64,000 nucleotides of DNA from Nocardia niwae NBRC 108934 = DSM 45340. Lineage in GTDB: Bacteria > Actinomycetota > Actinomycetes > Mycobacteriales > Mycobacteriaceae. The stretch is taken from NCBI RefSeq assembly GCF_001613465.1, contig NZ_BDCK01000003.1, positions 62,001-126,000 on the forward strand, read 5' to 3'. Positions 53,035 to 64,000 of this stretch are shown piece after piece (position 1 is the first letter of the stretch; each line of letters starts with the position of its first letter). Under the pieces are notes generated by a model. The model was not told the DNA's origin and did no database searches. It saw only the letters and a program-made list of their open reading frames with translations. A program made the translations under genes and the position numbers.

Positions 53035-54987
53035 ATGGACGACGAGCAGAACGTGCTGGCCACGGTGTGGCCCGAGGTTGTCACCGAACTCACCACCGGG
53101 TCACCGGACGGCGCCATTCCTCCGGTCACCCGAGCACAGCAGGCTTGGCTGAAGCTGGTCAAGCCGCTGACGGTCGCACAGGGATTCGCCCTGCTCTCCG
53201 TGCCCTCGTCGCTGGCTCAAGAGGCCATCGAACGCGATCTGCGCGAACCCATTCTCCGGTCCCTCGGCCGCAGGCTCGGTCCCCAAGTGGAAGGACTCGG
53301 CGTCCGCATCGCCGCACCGACCACCCCGACCGTCGACCGGCAGAGCAATACCCCTCGGCACGCGCGGATGACGAGCAGGCCGGAGCGGACCCGAGAAGGC
53401 CGGGCTCCCGCGGCGTACCCCGGCTCGGAATTCCCCGGCCGCGACGCGTACCCCGGGCCACGTTATGCACAGCCCGCAGAATTCCCGGCAGTGTCTCCGT
53501 ACAACGACGGCTCGGACTACCCGGGCGCGGAATACGGACAGGACTTCGCCCCGCCGGAGGAGTACCACCAACCGGAGTACCACCAATCGGAGTACGCCCA
53601 TGCCGACTACCCGCCGCGTGGCGAGTATTCCGCGACGGGCGAGCTGCCCATGGTGCCCGGGCCGGACGTCGCACCGCGTCGCGAACCCGGGATTCCGCCT
53701 CGCCGGGAGCCGGCCATCCCGCCAGGGCAGGAGTCGCTGTTCAATCCCGAACCGTCGCCGGGCAGTGGGCGCGGCCCGCTCCGCGCTCCGCTGCGCGAGA
53801 CCGCCGACGACGACACCGGCCTGGCGCACGATCCGGTTCGTGAACCGGTCGGCGATCACCCGCGCGGCGATCACGACGACGAGCCCGTGGTGAACGTCCG
53901 CAACTCCTGGCCCACCTACTTCGCCAAGTCGCAGGAATCCCCGGCTCCGGCGACGTCCTCGGCCAGCCTCAACGCGAAGTACACCTTCGAAACCTTCGTC
54001 ATCGGCGCGTCCAACCGCTTCGCGCACGCCGCGGCTGTCGCCATCGCCGAAGCCCCGGCCCGTGCCTACAACCCGTTGTTCGTCTGGGGCGCTTCGGGCT
54101 TGGGCAAGACGCATCTGCTGCACGCGGCGGGGCATTACGCGCAGCGTCTCTTCCCCGGCATGCGGGTGAAGTACGTGTCGACCGAAGAGTTCACCAACGA
54201 CTTCATCAACAGCCTGCGCGACGACCGCAAGGTCGCGTTCAAACGCCGTTACCGCGAGACCGACATCCTGCTGGTCGACGACATCCAGTTCATCGAGGGC
54301 AAGGAAGGTATCCAGGAGGAGTTCTTCCACACCTTCAACACCCTGCACAACGCGAACAAACAGATCGTCGTCTCCTCGGATCGCCCGCCCAAGCAGCTGG
54401 CCACGCTGGAAGAGCGGTTGCGTACGCGATTCGAATGGGGCTTGATCACCGACGTGCAGCCGCCGGAGCTGGAGACGCGCATCGCCATCCTGCGCAAGAA
54501 GGCGCGGATGGACCGGCTCGACGTGCCGCACGACGTGCTCGAGCTGATCGCCAGCCGGGTGGAACGCAACATCCGCGAGCTGGAGGGCGCGCTGATCCGG
54601 GTGACCGCGTTCGCGTCACTGAACGGCCAGCCGCTGGATCTCCCCTTGGCCGAGGTGGTGCTGCGCGATCTGATGCCGGACACCACAGCGCTGGAGATCA
54701 CCGCGGCGACGATCATGGCGGTCACAGCGGAGTACTTCAACACCACGCTGGAAGAACTCACCGGTCCCGGCAAAGCTCGGCCGCTGGCCCAGGCCAGGCA
54801 GATCGCCATGTATCTGTGCCGCGAGCTGACCGACCTGTCCCTGCCGAAGATCGGCCAGGCGTTCGGCCGCGACCACACCACGGTGATGTACGCGGAGAAA
54901 AAGGTGCGCAAGGAGATGACCGAGCGGCGCCGTGTCTACGACCAGGTGCAGGAACTCACAGCCCGGATCAAGCAACGTTCGCGCTGA
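53035..54987 (+). CDS. dnaA: Chromosomal replication initiator DnaA
   Basis: A 650-residue initiator ATPase. Domain I is at about 1-95. Domain II is an unusually long, low-complexity linker of about 200 residues (Pro, Tyr, Glu and Arg-rich, with near repeats [18 protein letters not shown] and [15 protein letters not shown]). Domain III is AAA+ (Walker [10 protein letters not shown] 352-360; Walker B Asp415-Asp416) and domain IV binds DNA (signature [19 protein letters not shown] 612-616). ATG 53035 follows GGGGAGG. A terminator hairpin and oriC lie downstream. Confidence 0.97.
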   Translation: MDDEQNVLATVWPEVVTELTTGSPDGAIPPVTRAQQAWLKLVKPLTVAQGFALLSVPSSLAQEAIERDLREPILRSLGRRLGPQVEGLGVRIAAPTTPTVDRQSNTPRHARMTSRPERTREGRAPAAYPGSEFPGRDAYPGPRYAQPAEFPAVSPYNDGSDYPGAEYGQDFAPPEEYHQPEYHQSEYAHADYPPRGEYSATGELPMVPGPDVAPRREPGIPPRREPAIPPGQESLFNPEPSPGSGRGPLRAPLRETADDDTGLAHDPVREPVGDHPRGDHDDEPVVNVRNSWPTYFAKSQESPAPATSSASLNAKYTFETFVIGASNRFAHAAAVAIAEAPARAYNPLFVWGASGLGKTHLLHAAGHYAQRLFPGMRVKYVSTEEFTNDFINSLRDDRKVAFKRRYRETDILLVDDIQFIEGKEGIQEEFFHTFNTLHNANKQIVVSSDRPPKQLATLEERLRTRFEWGLITDVQPPELETRIAILRKKARMDRLDVPHDVLELIASRVERNIRELEGALIRVTAFASLNGQPLDLPLAEVVLRDLMPDTTALEITAATIMAVTAEYFNTTLEELTGPGKARPLAQARQIAMYLCRELTDLSLPKIGQAFGRDHTTVMYAEKKVRKEMTERRRVYDQVQELTARIKQRSR

Positions 54988-55003
54988 CCGGCATTCACAC
55001 CCG

Positions 55004-55035
55004 AGCACCGTCCCTGACCAGGGGCGGTGCTTTTT
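55004..55035 (+). terminator. Rho-independent terminator of dnaA
   Basis: AGCACCG-T-CCCTG pairs with CAGGG-G-CGGTGCT (55004-55031) around one internal mismatch. It is followed by TTTTT (55031-55035), sixteen bases after the dnaA stop. Confidence 0.75.
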
Positions 55036-55847
55036 GTGGGCTGTGGATTCCTTGTGGAATCCTTGTGGAGTCCTCGAGGAATCCCCCGGTTTGTCCACCG
55101 ATTCGTGCACAGGTCGAGGTAGCCGCCTTCGCGGGTTCCCTCACAGGCCGAATTGCACAGTTTCCCCAGCCTTGGTTGCGCACAGCCGTTGACCAGGGAG
55201 GTGTCCGGATCGAGCCCTGTGGATTCCTCGAGGAGTCCGTGTGGAGTCCTCGAGGAATCCTCGAGCTGTCCACGATTTCGTGCACATGTGTGAACAACCG
55301 GGTGAATCTGGTGGAACAACTCGAGGAGCGCTCGAGGATGAATCGGGGACAACCCGTGAAGCTCCACAGACGCCGGGTGTTCATCCTCGAGACACCCCGT
55401 GGCCATCCCCACGGCACCACGCCTTCTGAGCAGCGGATTCGGCCGCAGTCCACAGAATCCACAGCGCCTACTACTACTTCAGTTCTTCTCATTAGAGATC
55501 TCTCTTCAAAACAGGGTGTGTGGAAAGTCGGCGGAGCAGCGTGCGTGCGCGGCCACTCACGGTTCACGGCAAGGACGACAGAGGGATCGCCCATCGCATG
55601 GCGAATCGGCGTACAGGTCCGCGCGCGGCTCGATCAGCCTTCGCCGGCTTCGCTCGGTCCCCCTCCGGAACTCGGTGATCTGTGGTGCCGGAGGGTCGGG
55701 CTAGGTGCACGTCCCCTCCGCGGGTACGGTTCTATGTCGGTCGCCTGTGCCAGACTGCGAAGGCGGCCGATTCGGCAAGACCCTTTCGAGCACCGACACT
55801 GACGAGCCGACAACAGATCACGGAACCGGGAGAGGACAGATCGGGCG
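55036..55847. other. oriC: Chromosomal origin of replication (oriC)
   Basis: The dnaA-dnaN spacer is the usual actinobacterial oriC. DnaA-box-like sites include TTGTCCACC (55091-55099), GAATCCACA on the minus strand (55042-55050 and 55219-55227), CTGTCCACG (55266-55274), CAGTCCACA (55446-55454), GAATCCACA (55455-55463) and a minus-strand CTTTCCACA near 55519. Most are degenerate. The more AT-rich stretch at about 55468-55515 (CTACTACTACTTCAG to TCTCTTCAAAACAGG) is the best candidate for the unwinding element. No long gene is plausible here. Confidence 0.85.
55071..55391. repeat. CTCGAG-centred palindromes within oriC
   Basis: The perfect palindrome TCCTCGAGGA occurs at 55071-55080, 55225-55234 and 55247-55256, with partial copies at 55258-55266, 55320-55327, 55331-55338 and 55384-55391. 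Several copies are joined to TGTGGANTCC units, forming a loose repeat TGTGGANTCC-TCGAGGANTCC. They may bind an unknown origin factor or extend DnaA binding. Confidence 0.7.
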
Positions 55848-57023
55848 ATGGAGCTTGCAAGCATGAAGTTTCGGGTCGCCCGCGAGGATTTCGCCGAGTC
55901 CGTCGCCTGGGTGGCGCGTAGTCTTCCGTCCCGGCCTCCGGTGCCGGTGCTCGGTGGCGTGCTGCTGGTCGCCGATGAGGACGGGCTGACCGTCTCCGGC
56001 TTCGACTACGAGGTCTCCGCGCAGGTGCGAGTCGCGGCGGAGGTCGCGGGGCCCGGTCAGGTGCTGGTCTCCGGTCGTCTGCTGGCCGACATCACCAAGG
56101 CGCTGTCCAACAAGCCCGTCGACGTCTCCGTGGACGGCACCCGCGTGCTGATCTCCTGTGGCAGCGCGAAGTTCTCCCTGCCGACCATGCCGGTCGAGGA
56201 TTATCCCCAGCTGCCCGAGGTGCCCCAGCAGACCGGTGAACTGAGTGTGGATGTCTTCGCGGAGGCCGTCGGCCAGGTCGCCGTCGCCGCGGGTCGCGAC
56301 GACACGCTGCCCATGCTCACCGGTATCCGGGTGGAGATCGAGGGATCGCAAGTCGTGCTCGCAGCGACCGACCGGTTCCGCCTCGCCGTGCGGCACATCG
56401 AATGGCAGCCTGCGCGCGCCGATATCGAGACTTCGGTGCTCATCCCGGCCAGGACGCTGTCGGAGGCCGCCAAGACGCTCGGACCGTCCGACGCGCCCGT
56501 TCAGCTGTCCCTCGGCTCCGGTGGGGGATCGGACGGCCTGCTCGGCATCGTGAACGCGGGCCGCCGGACCACGACCCGCCTGCTCGACGCGGAATTCCCC
56601 AAGTTCCGTCAATTGCTCCCCAAGGAGCACACCTCGATCGCCACCCTCGCCGTCGCCGCGCTGACCGATGCGATCAAGCGCGTCGCGCTGGTCGCCGAAC
56701 GAGGCGCGCAGGTGCGGCTGGAGTTCTCCGCCGACGGCCTGCTGCTGTCCGCGGGCGGGGACGACGCCGGCCGCGCCGAGGAGTGGCTGGAGGCCGATTT
56801 CCGCGGCGAATCGCTCACCATCGCGTTCAACCCGGGGTATCTCATCGACGGCCTGTCGGCCCTGCACACCGACCGGGTCACCTTCGGCTTCACCACACCG
56901 AGCAGGCCCGCCGTGCTGCTGCCTGCGTCGGAGGAGGAGCCCGAGGTGCTGGACTCGGGGACGTTCGCCGCACTGTCGAGCCCGTACATCTATCTGCTGA
57001 TGCCGGTCCGGCTCCCGGGCTGA
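55848..57023 (+). CDS. dnaN: DNA polymerase III sliding clamp (beta subunit)
   Basis: A 391-residue clamp with three clamp folds. Conserved blocks are [72 protein letters not shown] and the end [13 protein letters not shown] 55848 ([15 protein letters not shown]) is used; ATG 55863 is a possible start. It holds polymerase on DNA and lies directly downstream of oriC, as in all relatives. Confidence 0.96.
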   Translation: MELASMKFRVAREDFAESVAWVARSLPSRPPVPVLGGVLLVADEDGLTVSGFDYEVSAQVRVAAEVAGPGQVLVSGRLLADITKALSNKPVDVSVDGTRVLISCGSAKFSLPTMPVEDYPQLPEVPQQTGELSVDVFAEAVGQVAVAAGRDDTLPMLTGIRVEIEGSQVVLAATDRFRLAVRHIEWQPARADIETSVLIPARTLSEAAKTLGPSDAPVQLSLGSGGGSDGLLGIVNAGRRTTTRLLDAEFPKFRQLLPKEHTSIATLAVAALTDAIKRVALVAERGAQVRLEFSADGLLLSAGGDDAGRAEEWLEADFRGESLTIAFNPGYLIDGLSALHTDRVTFGFTTPSRPAVLLPASEEEPEVLDSGTFAALSSPYIYLLMPVRLPG

Positions 57024-57150
57024 TCGCCTGTGCATGACCTGACGTCGAACGGATTCGCGCTGCGTGATCCAGCGCGGCTGAGCGGTGACGCCGCTGGGAA
57101 ATCCTCAGCGACGTCGGAGGAACCAGTGCTCGCACAGCCAGCCCCCCGGT

Positions 57151-57170
57151 TTATCCACAGGTCTTCCACA
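57151..57170 (+). promoter_or_regulatory. DnaA boxes upstream of recF
   Basis: A perfect DnaA box TTATCCACA (57151-57159) is followed by TCTTCCACA (57162-57170) in the 243-bp dnaN-recF spacer. It may allow DnaA to bind outside oriC and regulate recF. TTATCCCCA, one mismatch, recurs at 57327-57335 inside recF. Confidence 0.75.
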
Positions 57171-57266
57171 GGGGTACAGCGCGCCGCGCGGCATCCGCTC
57201 GCTGCGGCAACGGCGCGCCGATCGGCGGAAATGTCCGCTTCGGCCCAGGCAGAGGCGCGATAGCGG

Positions 57267-58547
57267 ATGTTCGTCCGAGCCCTGTCGCTGCGCGACTTCC
57301 GCTCGTGGGAGTATGCGGAAGTCGAATTATCCCCAGGTCGAACCGTTTTCTTGGGATCGAACGGCAACGGCAAGACAAATCTGCTGGAAGCGATCGGCTA
57401 CTTGGCTACGCTCGGGTCGCATCGGGTCGCCGTGGACGCTCCCTTGATCCGGACCGGGACCGAGCGAGCCCGGATCGGCGCCACGGTGGTCAACACCGGG
57501 CGTGAGCTGCGCATCGATGTCGAGCTGAAGCAAGGCAGCGCGAATCGCGCGCAGATCAACCGCTCCCCGGTCCGCCGACCCAGGGAGATCCTCGGGATTC
57601 TGCCGACGGTGTTGTTCGCCCCGGAGGACCTCGCGCTGGTGCGCGGCGATCCCGGGGAGCGCCGCCGCTTCATGGACGAGTTGTGCACAACTCGGCTCCC
57701 CAGACTGGCCGCGGTCCGCAGCGACTACGACCGGGTTCTGCGCCAGCGTTCGGCGCTGCTGAAAACCGCTGGCAGGCAAGTCAGATCGAAGGCCGACCTG
57801 AGCACTCTCGACGTGTGGGACGGGCATCTCGCGGCGCACGCGTCCGTCCTGCTCGCCCAGCGGCTGCGCTTGGTGCATGATCTCGCGCCGTACCTGGCCC
57901 GGTCCTACGCGTCGATCGCCCCCGAGTCGAGGCCCGCGTCGATCGCCTATCGCAGCGCCGCGTTGCCGCCGGAGTTCCTGGATCCGGCCAGAGTGCCGCA
58001 CCCGGAGGACGAAGCGGAGCTGGAGGCGATCCTGCTGCGCGAACTCGCCGCCACTCGACCGAAGGAACTCGAGCGTGGAGTGTGCCTGGTCGGGCCGCAC
58101 CGCGACGAACTGGACCTGATGCTGGGGGATTCGCCCGCCAAAGGCTTCGCCAGCCACGGCGAGTCCTGGTCGTTCGCATTGGCTTTGCGGCTGGGAGCGT
58201 TCGAACTGCTGCGCACCACCGGCGCCGAACCGGTGCTGCTGCTCGACGACGTGTTCGCCGAGCTCGACCGGCGCCGCCGCGCCGCCCTGGCGGCTGTCGC
58301 CGCGGATGCGGAGCAAGTGCTGATCACGGCGGCTGTGCCAGAGGATGTGCCCGCCGAACTCGCCGCCGTTCCGCTGCGAGTCGAAACCGCGGGCGGTCCG
58401 GACGGCCGCGTTTCGCGGATCGTCGCCGAGGATTCGTCCGCGAGTGCGGGTTTCGGCGGCGAACAGAGCGACGACGACGCCACGCACTCGGCCACCGGGG
58501 GCGAACGTGATCCGGTCACCGATTCGAGGGAGTCGCGGACGCCGTAG
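57267..58547 (+). CDS. recF: DNA replication/repair protein RecF
   Basis: A 426-residue SMC-like ATPase that helps load RecA at gaps. The N-terminus [20 protein letters not shown] leads to Walker [10 protein letters not shown] (30-38). Walker B is [12 protein letters not shown] (323-334), and the signature is seen near [29 protein letters not shown] and [13 protein letters not shown] are family blocks. The C-terminal tail of about 50 residues is acidic and Ser/Thr-rich, and longer than in many RecF proteins. ATG 57267 follows the dnaN spacer. Confidence 0.94.
   Translation: MFVRALSLRDFRSWEYAEVELSPGRTVFLGSNGNGKTNLLEAIGYLATLGSHRVAVDAPLIRTGTERARIGATVVNTGRELRIDVELKQGSANRAQINRSPVRRPREILGILPTVLFAPEDLALVRGDPGERRRFMDELCTTRLPRLAAVRSDYDRVLRQRSALLKTAGRQVRSKADLSTLDVWDGHLAAHASVLLAQRLRLVHDLAPYLARSYASIAPESRPASIAYRSAALPPEFLDPARVPHPEDEAELEAILLRELAATRPKELERGVCLVGPHRDELDLMLGDSPAKGFASHGESWSFALALRLGAFELLRTTGAEPVLLLDDVFAELDRRRRAALAAVAADAEQVLITAAVPEDVPAELAAVPLRVETAGGPDGRVSRIVAEDSSASAGFGGEQSDDDATHSATGGERDPVTDSRESRTP
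57677..57694. repeat. Perfect 18-bp palindrome in recF
   Basis: CGAGTTGTGCACAACTCG is fully palindromic and contains two head-to-head TTGTGCACA sequences, related to the DnaA box TTATNCACA. It lies in codons 138-143 of recF (DELCTTR). Confidence 0.5.
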
Positions 58548-58907
58548 TTATCCCCAGGTGACGTGGACAGGCGATCCCGGCCTCGCCATCCGCCGCCCCG
58601 GTCCACTACAGTGGCCAGTCGTCGGGAACGCCGATCGAGTTCTCAACAGCCGGGACCGATTCCCCAACACCTGTGGAAAACTCACTCGGTCATGGGTGAC
58701 CGCTTTCGCGAAACTCTCCACAGCAACGGCTGAGCAAGTGGACGGCCTAGCCGACGAATCCGGCGTTTTGGGCGGGGAACAGAGTGTTCGATCGACCGCC
58801 TCCGTATGTGGCGTGCGCGATTCCCGACGCTGGCAACCGCGGGCGGGGGCTGGGGACAACTTGATCGAAACTGGGGACAGAACACCGCACGCGGAGGGAG
58901 AAGGGCG
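58548..58907. promoter_or_regulatory. recF-dciA spacer with DnaA-box-like sites
   Basis: The 360-base spacer has no convincing gene. It contains TTATCCCCA (58548-58556), TTTTCCACA on the minus strand (58672-58680), CTCTCCACA (58714-58722) and TTGTCCCCA on the minus strand (58851-58859). It is a further DnaA-box-like cluster beyond oriC and may control dciA. A ribosome binding site GGAGGGAGAAGGG lies before dciA. Confidence 0.6.
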
Positions 58908-59468
58908 ATGACCGATCGGCCCACCGAGCCCGAATCCGCAGGACCGGAACCCGAATTGCGGGGCATCGACCTGGCCCGGCGTGCCTTGGAGGAAGCACGC
59001 GCCGCGGCACGGGCGAGCGGTAAGGCCGTCGGTCAGGGGCGCTCCTCACCCCAGCGCAGGCTGCGGAGCGGAGCGCGCAGGCGCACCGGATGGTCGGGCG
59101 CGGGCCCGGACGACCGTGATCCACAGCCGCTGTCCAAGCTGGCCGGCTCCCTCGCCAAGAGTCGTGGGTGGTCGGGCAAGGTGGCCGAGGGCATGGTCTT
59201 CGGCCGCTGGGCGGGGGTGGTCGGCGAGGACATCGCGGCGCACGCCACGCCGGTCACCCTCAAGGACGGCGTGTTGAGCATCTCCGCCGAGTCGACCGCC
59301 TGGGCCACCCAGTTGCGGATGCTGCAAAGCCAGATCCTCGCGAAGATCAATGCCGCGGTCGGTCAGGGCGTGGTGACCTCGCTGAAGATCTCCGGGCCTG
59401 CCGCACCGAGCTGGCGCAAGGGCGAACGCCATATCAAAGGTCGAGGACCGCGCGACACCTACGGCTGA
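58908..59468 (+). CDS. dciA: DciA, replicative helicase operator (DUF721)
   Basis: A 186-residue DUF721 protein that helps load DnaB helicase in bacteria lacking DnaC; it is essential in mycobacteria (Rv0004). The N-terminal half is charged and disordered ([20 protein letters not shown]). The folded DciA domain spans about 80-175: [47 protein letters not shown] and [13 protein letters not shown] 58908 has a strong ribosome binding site. The recF-dciA-gyrB order is conserved except for an inserted hydrolase gene. Confidence 0.88.
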   Translation: MTDRPTEPESAGPEPELRGIDLARRALEEARAAARASGKAVGQGRSSPQRRLRSGARRRTGWSGAGPDDRDPQPLSKLAGSLAKSRGWSGKVAEGMVFGRWAGVVGEDIAAHATPVTLKDGVLSISAESTAWATQLRMLQSQILAKINAAVGQGVVTSLKISGPAAPSWRKGERHIKGRGPRDTYG

Positions 59469-59509
59469 CCAGTATCTGATACTTGATGTAACGTTTACCG
59501 ACGAAGCGG

Positions 59510-59525
59510 CGTTTCACGTGGAACG
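59510..59525. promoter_or_regulatory. Degenerate parS-like site downstream of dciA
   Basis: CGTTTCACGTGGAACG keeps the central TTTCACGTG but has three mismatches to parS. It lies 42 bases past the dciA stop. Confidence 0.4.
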
Positions 59526-59593
59526 CTCCGGCTCGACGTCCGCGCCGCAAGCCTGCGACGTCGATCGGAACCGTCCGGGCAGAAGGAATCTCG

Positions 59594-60505
59594 ATGACGA
59601 TCACCACGGCGGTGGGCCCGTTTCCGGCGACCGCGACCCGGATGGTTCGCCGGGGCGACGTCGAGCTCGCGGTCTACGAATGCGGCAACCCCGAGGGCGT
59701 GCCGGTGCTGCTGCTCCACGGGTGGCCCGATACCCACCTGCTGTGGAGCCGGGTGGCGGCCCTGCTCGGCGGCCGTCATCGCGTGATCGCCTTCGACAAC
59801 CGGGGCGCGGGACGCAGTTCCGCGCCGACCGCGGTCGAGGCCTATCGGCTCGAGGAGCTCGCGGCCGACGTTCGCGCGGTCATCGCGGCGGTCTCGCCCG
59901 GCGAACGGGTGCACATCCTCGGGCACGACTGGGGGTCGGTGATCGGATGGGAAGCGGTCGCGGGTGAGGACGCCACGTCGGTGATCGCGTCCTTCACCTC
60001 GGTGTCCGGCCCGAATCTCGACTTCCTCGGCGCTTATCTGCGGGGACCGCTCACCCCGGCCCGGCTGCGGGGCGCGCTGGCCCAGGCCCTCGCGTCGGCC
60101 TACACCGTCGCCTTCCAGATACCCAGGTTGCCGAATCCGGTGCTGCGGGTGCTGTCCGGCCGCTGGCCGCGATTCCTCGCCTTCTTCGACGACCTCGATC
60201 CCGTACTGGTGGAGACGGCGCCGACGTTGCGCGCCGATATGCTCAACAACTTGAAGCTCTACCGCGCCAACATCCGCACCCACCTGCGCCATCCGCGGCC
60301 CCGGCCGATCGGGGTGCCGGTCCAGCTGATCGTCGCCACGGGCGACCGCGCCGTGCGACCCGTGGCGAACGCCGAGGCAGACCGGTGGGTGCCGCGCCTG
60401 ACCCGGGTCGAGATCCCGGCGCGGCACTGGTCGCCGATCTCGCACCCGGCGGAGCTGGCGCGTCACACGGCCGCTTTCGTCGCCCGGTTCGGCGCCGCTC
60501 GCTGA
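59594..60505 (+). CDS. Alpha/beta-fold hydrolase, epoxide-hydrolase-like
   Basis: A 303-residue hydrolase. The oxyanion motif HGWPDT (42-47) and nucleophile elbow GHDWGS with Asp112 are those of epoxide hydrolases or haloalkane dehalogenases. A late His in ARHWSPISHP is a candidate base. It resembles the N-terminal half of mycobacterial EphD, without the fused SDR domain. ATG 59594 follows AGAAGGA. It interrupts the usual dciA-gyrB neighbourhood and is probably an insertion. Substrate is unknown. Confidence 0.8.
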   Translation: MTITTAVGPFPATATRMVRRGDVELAVYECGNPEGVPVLLLHGWPDTHLLWSRVAALLGGRHRVIAFDNRGAGRSSAPTAVEAYRLEELAADVRAVIAAVSPGERVHILGHDWGSVIGWEAVAGEDATSVIASFTSVSGPNLDFLGAYLRGPLTPARLRGALAQALASAYTVAFQIPRLPNPVLRVLSGRWPRFLAFFDDLDPVLVETAPTLRADMLNNLKLYRANIRTHLRHPRPRPIGVPVQLIVATGDRAVRPVANAEADRWVPRLTRVEIPARHWSPISHPAELARHTAAFVARFGAAR

Positions 60506-62856
<2,351 letters not shown>

Positions 62857-62930
62857 TCTGCCCGGGGCGCCGCCCGATCGCGGTGGCGCCCGGCAGTCTG
62901 CGCACGTCAGCCCGTTAAGGAGACTTTCTC

Positions 62931-64000
62931 ATGACCGACATCACCCTGCCGCCGGACGGCGCGGGCGACCGCGTCGAACCGGTCGACATCCAGCTGGAGA
63001 TGCAGAACAGCTACATCGATTACGCCATGAGCGTGATCGTCGGCCGCGCGCTGCCCGAAGTGCGCGACGGCCTCAAGCCGGTGCATCGCCGCATCCTCTA
63101 CGCCATGTACGACAACGGGTACCGGCCCGATCGCGGCTACGTGAAGTCCGCGCGTCCGGTGTCCGACACGATGGGCAACTACCACCCGCACGGCGACTCG
63201 GCGATCTACGACACCTTGGTCCGCATGGCCCAGCCGTGGGCGATGCGCTACCCGCTGGTCGACGGCCAGGGCAACTTCGGCAGCCGCGGTAACGATGGCG
63301 CCGCGGCCATGCGCTACACCGAGTGCCGCCTCACGCCTCTGGCGATGGAGATGCTGCGCGAGATCGACCACGAAACGGTCGATTTCATCCCCAATTACGA
63401 CGGCAAGACGCAGGAGCCGGTGGTCCTGCCGAGTCGCGTGCCGAACATGCTGATGAACGGCAGCAACGGCATCGCGGTCGGTATGGCGACCAACATCCCG
63501 CCGCACAACCTGACCGAGCTGGCGGACGCGATCTACTGGGCGCTGGACAACCACGACGCCGACGAGGAGATCACCCTCGCCGCGTGCATGGAGCGGATCA
63601 AGGGCCCGGACTTCCCGACCGCGGGTCTGATCGTCGGCACCCAGGGCATCCACGACGCGTACACCACCGGTCGTGGCTCGATCAAGATGCGCGGCGTCGT
63701 CGAGATCGAAGAGGACAATCGCGGCCGCACCACGATCGTCATCACCGAGCTGCCGTACCAGGTCAACACCGACAACTTCATCAACGCGATCGCCGAGCAG
63801 GTCAAGGACGGCAAGATCGCGGGCATCGCCGACATCCACGACGAGTCCTCCGACCGTGTCGGCCTGCGCATCGTGGTGACGGTCAAGCGGGATGCCGTGG
63901 CCAAGGTCGTGCTGAACAACCTGTACAAGCACACCCAGCTGCAGACCAGCTTCGGCGCCAACATGCTGTCCATCGTCGACGGCGTGCCGCGCACGCTGCG
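62931..64000 (+). CDS. gyrA: DNA gyrase subunit A (5' part; continues past window)
   Basis: The first 356 residues of the cleavage subunit. ATG 62931 has AAGGAGA seven bases upstream. The N-terminus [20 protein letters not shown] leads to the breakage-reunion domain. The catalytic Tyr129 is in [11 protein letters not shown]. The quinolone region reads [12 protein letters not shown], with Ser90, Ala91 and Asp94; mycobacteria have Ala90 and Ser91. The frame stays open to the last base. It pairs with GyrB to introduce negative supercoils. Confidence 0.97.
   Translation, partial: MTDITLPPDGAGDRVEPVDIQLEMQNSYIDYAMSVIVGRALPEVRDGLKPVHRRILYAMYDNGYRPDRGYVKSARPVSDTMGNYHPHGDSAIYDTLVRMAQPWAMRYPLVDGQGNFGSRGNDGAAAMRYTECRLTPLAMEMLREIDHETVDFIPNYDGKTQEPVVLPSRVPNMLMNGSNGIAVGMATNIPPHNLTELADAIYWALDNHDADEEITLAACMERIKGPDFPTAGLIVGTQGIHDAYTTGRGSIKMRGVVEIEEDNRGRTTIVITELPYQVNTDNFINAIAEQVKDGKIAGIADIHDESSDRVGLRIVVTVKRDAVAKVVLNNLYKHTQLQTSFGANMLSIVDGVPRTL

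Overview
The window looks like the chromosomal replication-origin region of a high-GC actinobacterium of the order Mycobacteriales (Corynebacteriales), most likely Nocardia or a close relative. This is inferred from very high GC, frequent GTG starts, an eight-gene mce operon, Nocardia-type secreted proteins, and gene order across the origin that matches Mycobacterium tuberculosis almost gene for gene (pcnA, mutT4, Rv3909, murJ, sigM, anti-sigma factor, trxB, trxA, cwlM, GNAT, parB, parA, rsmG, jag, yidC, yidD, rnpA, rpmH, dnaA, dnaN, recF, dciA, gyrB, gyrA). Species assignment would need a database comparison.

1-8245 (minus): a complete mce lipid-import operon, yrbEA-yrbEB-mceA-B-C-D-E-F, tightly coupled by 4-bp overlaps; mceF runs off the left edge. 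An AT-rich, palindrome-rich intergenic region lies upstream.

8771-28655: accessory and envelope genes. These are a secreted S1 protease, two MFS exporters, a lipoprotein, several secreted proteins of unknown function, a beta-lactamase-fold hydrolase, a cytochrome P450, an L,D-transpeptidase, a short decayed fragment of an ABC-transporter ATPase, an M13 metallopeptidase, an XRE/DUF397 pair, pirin, a Nudix enzyme, a DUF4185 protein and the pxpABC 5-oxoprolinase operon.

28795-43944: a DUF2993 protein, then the conserved cell-wall and redox block. pcnA diverges from mutT4-like, a DUF6049 protein, MurJ fused to a pseudokinase, sigM and its putative anti-sigma factor, and the thioredoxin system behind a SigH/SigR-like promoter. 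The block ends with CwlM, which has lost its amidase active-site residues.

44014-52397 (minus): GNAT, parB, parA, rsmG, jag, yidC, yidD, rnpA, rpmH. Five parS or near-parS sites lie between the start of parA and the start of rsmG, three of them inside a 1.6-kb stretch with no convincing gene.

52398-64000 (plus): dnaA, oriC (dnaA-dnaN spacer with DnaA-box-like sites and CTCGAG palindromes), dnaN, recF, dciA, an inserted alpha/beta hydrolase, gyrB and the first 356 codons of gyrA. Perfect DnaA boxes also occur upstream of dnaA and upstream of recF. Genes on both sides point away from the rpmH-dnaA junction, as expected at an origin.

No tRNA, rRNA, CRISPR array, insertion sequence or prophage was found. 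I do not see a clearly new multi-gene system. The most unusual structures are the parS-bearing non-coding block and the repeat architecture of oriC.
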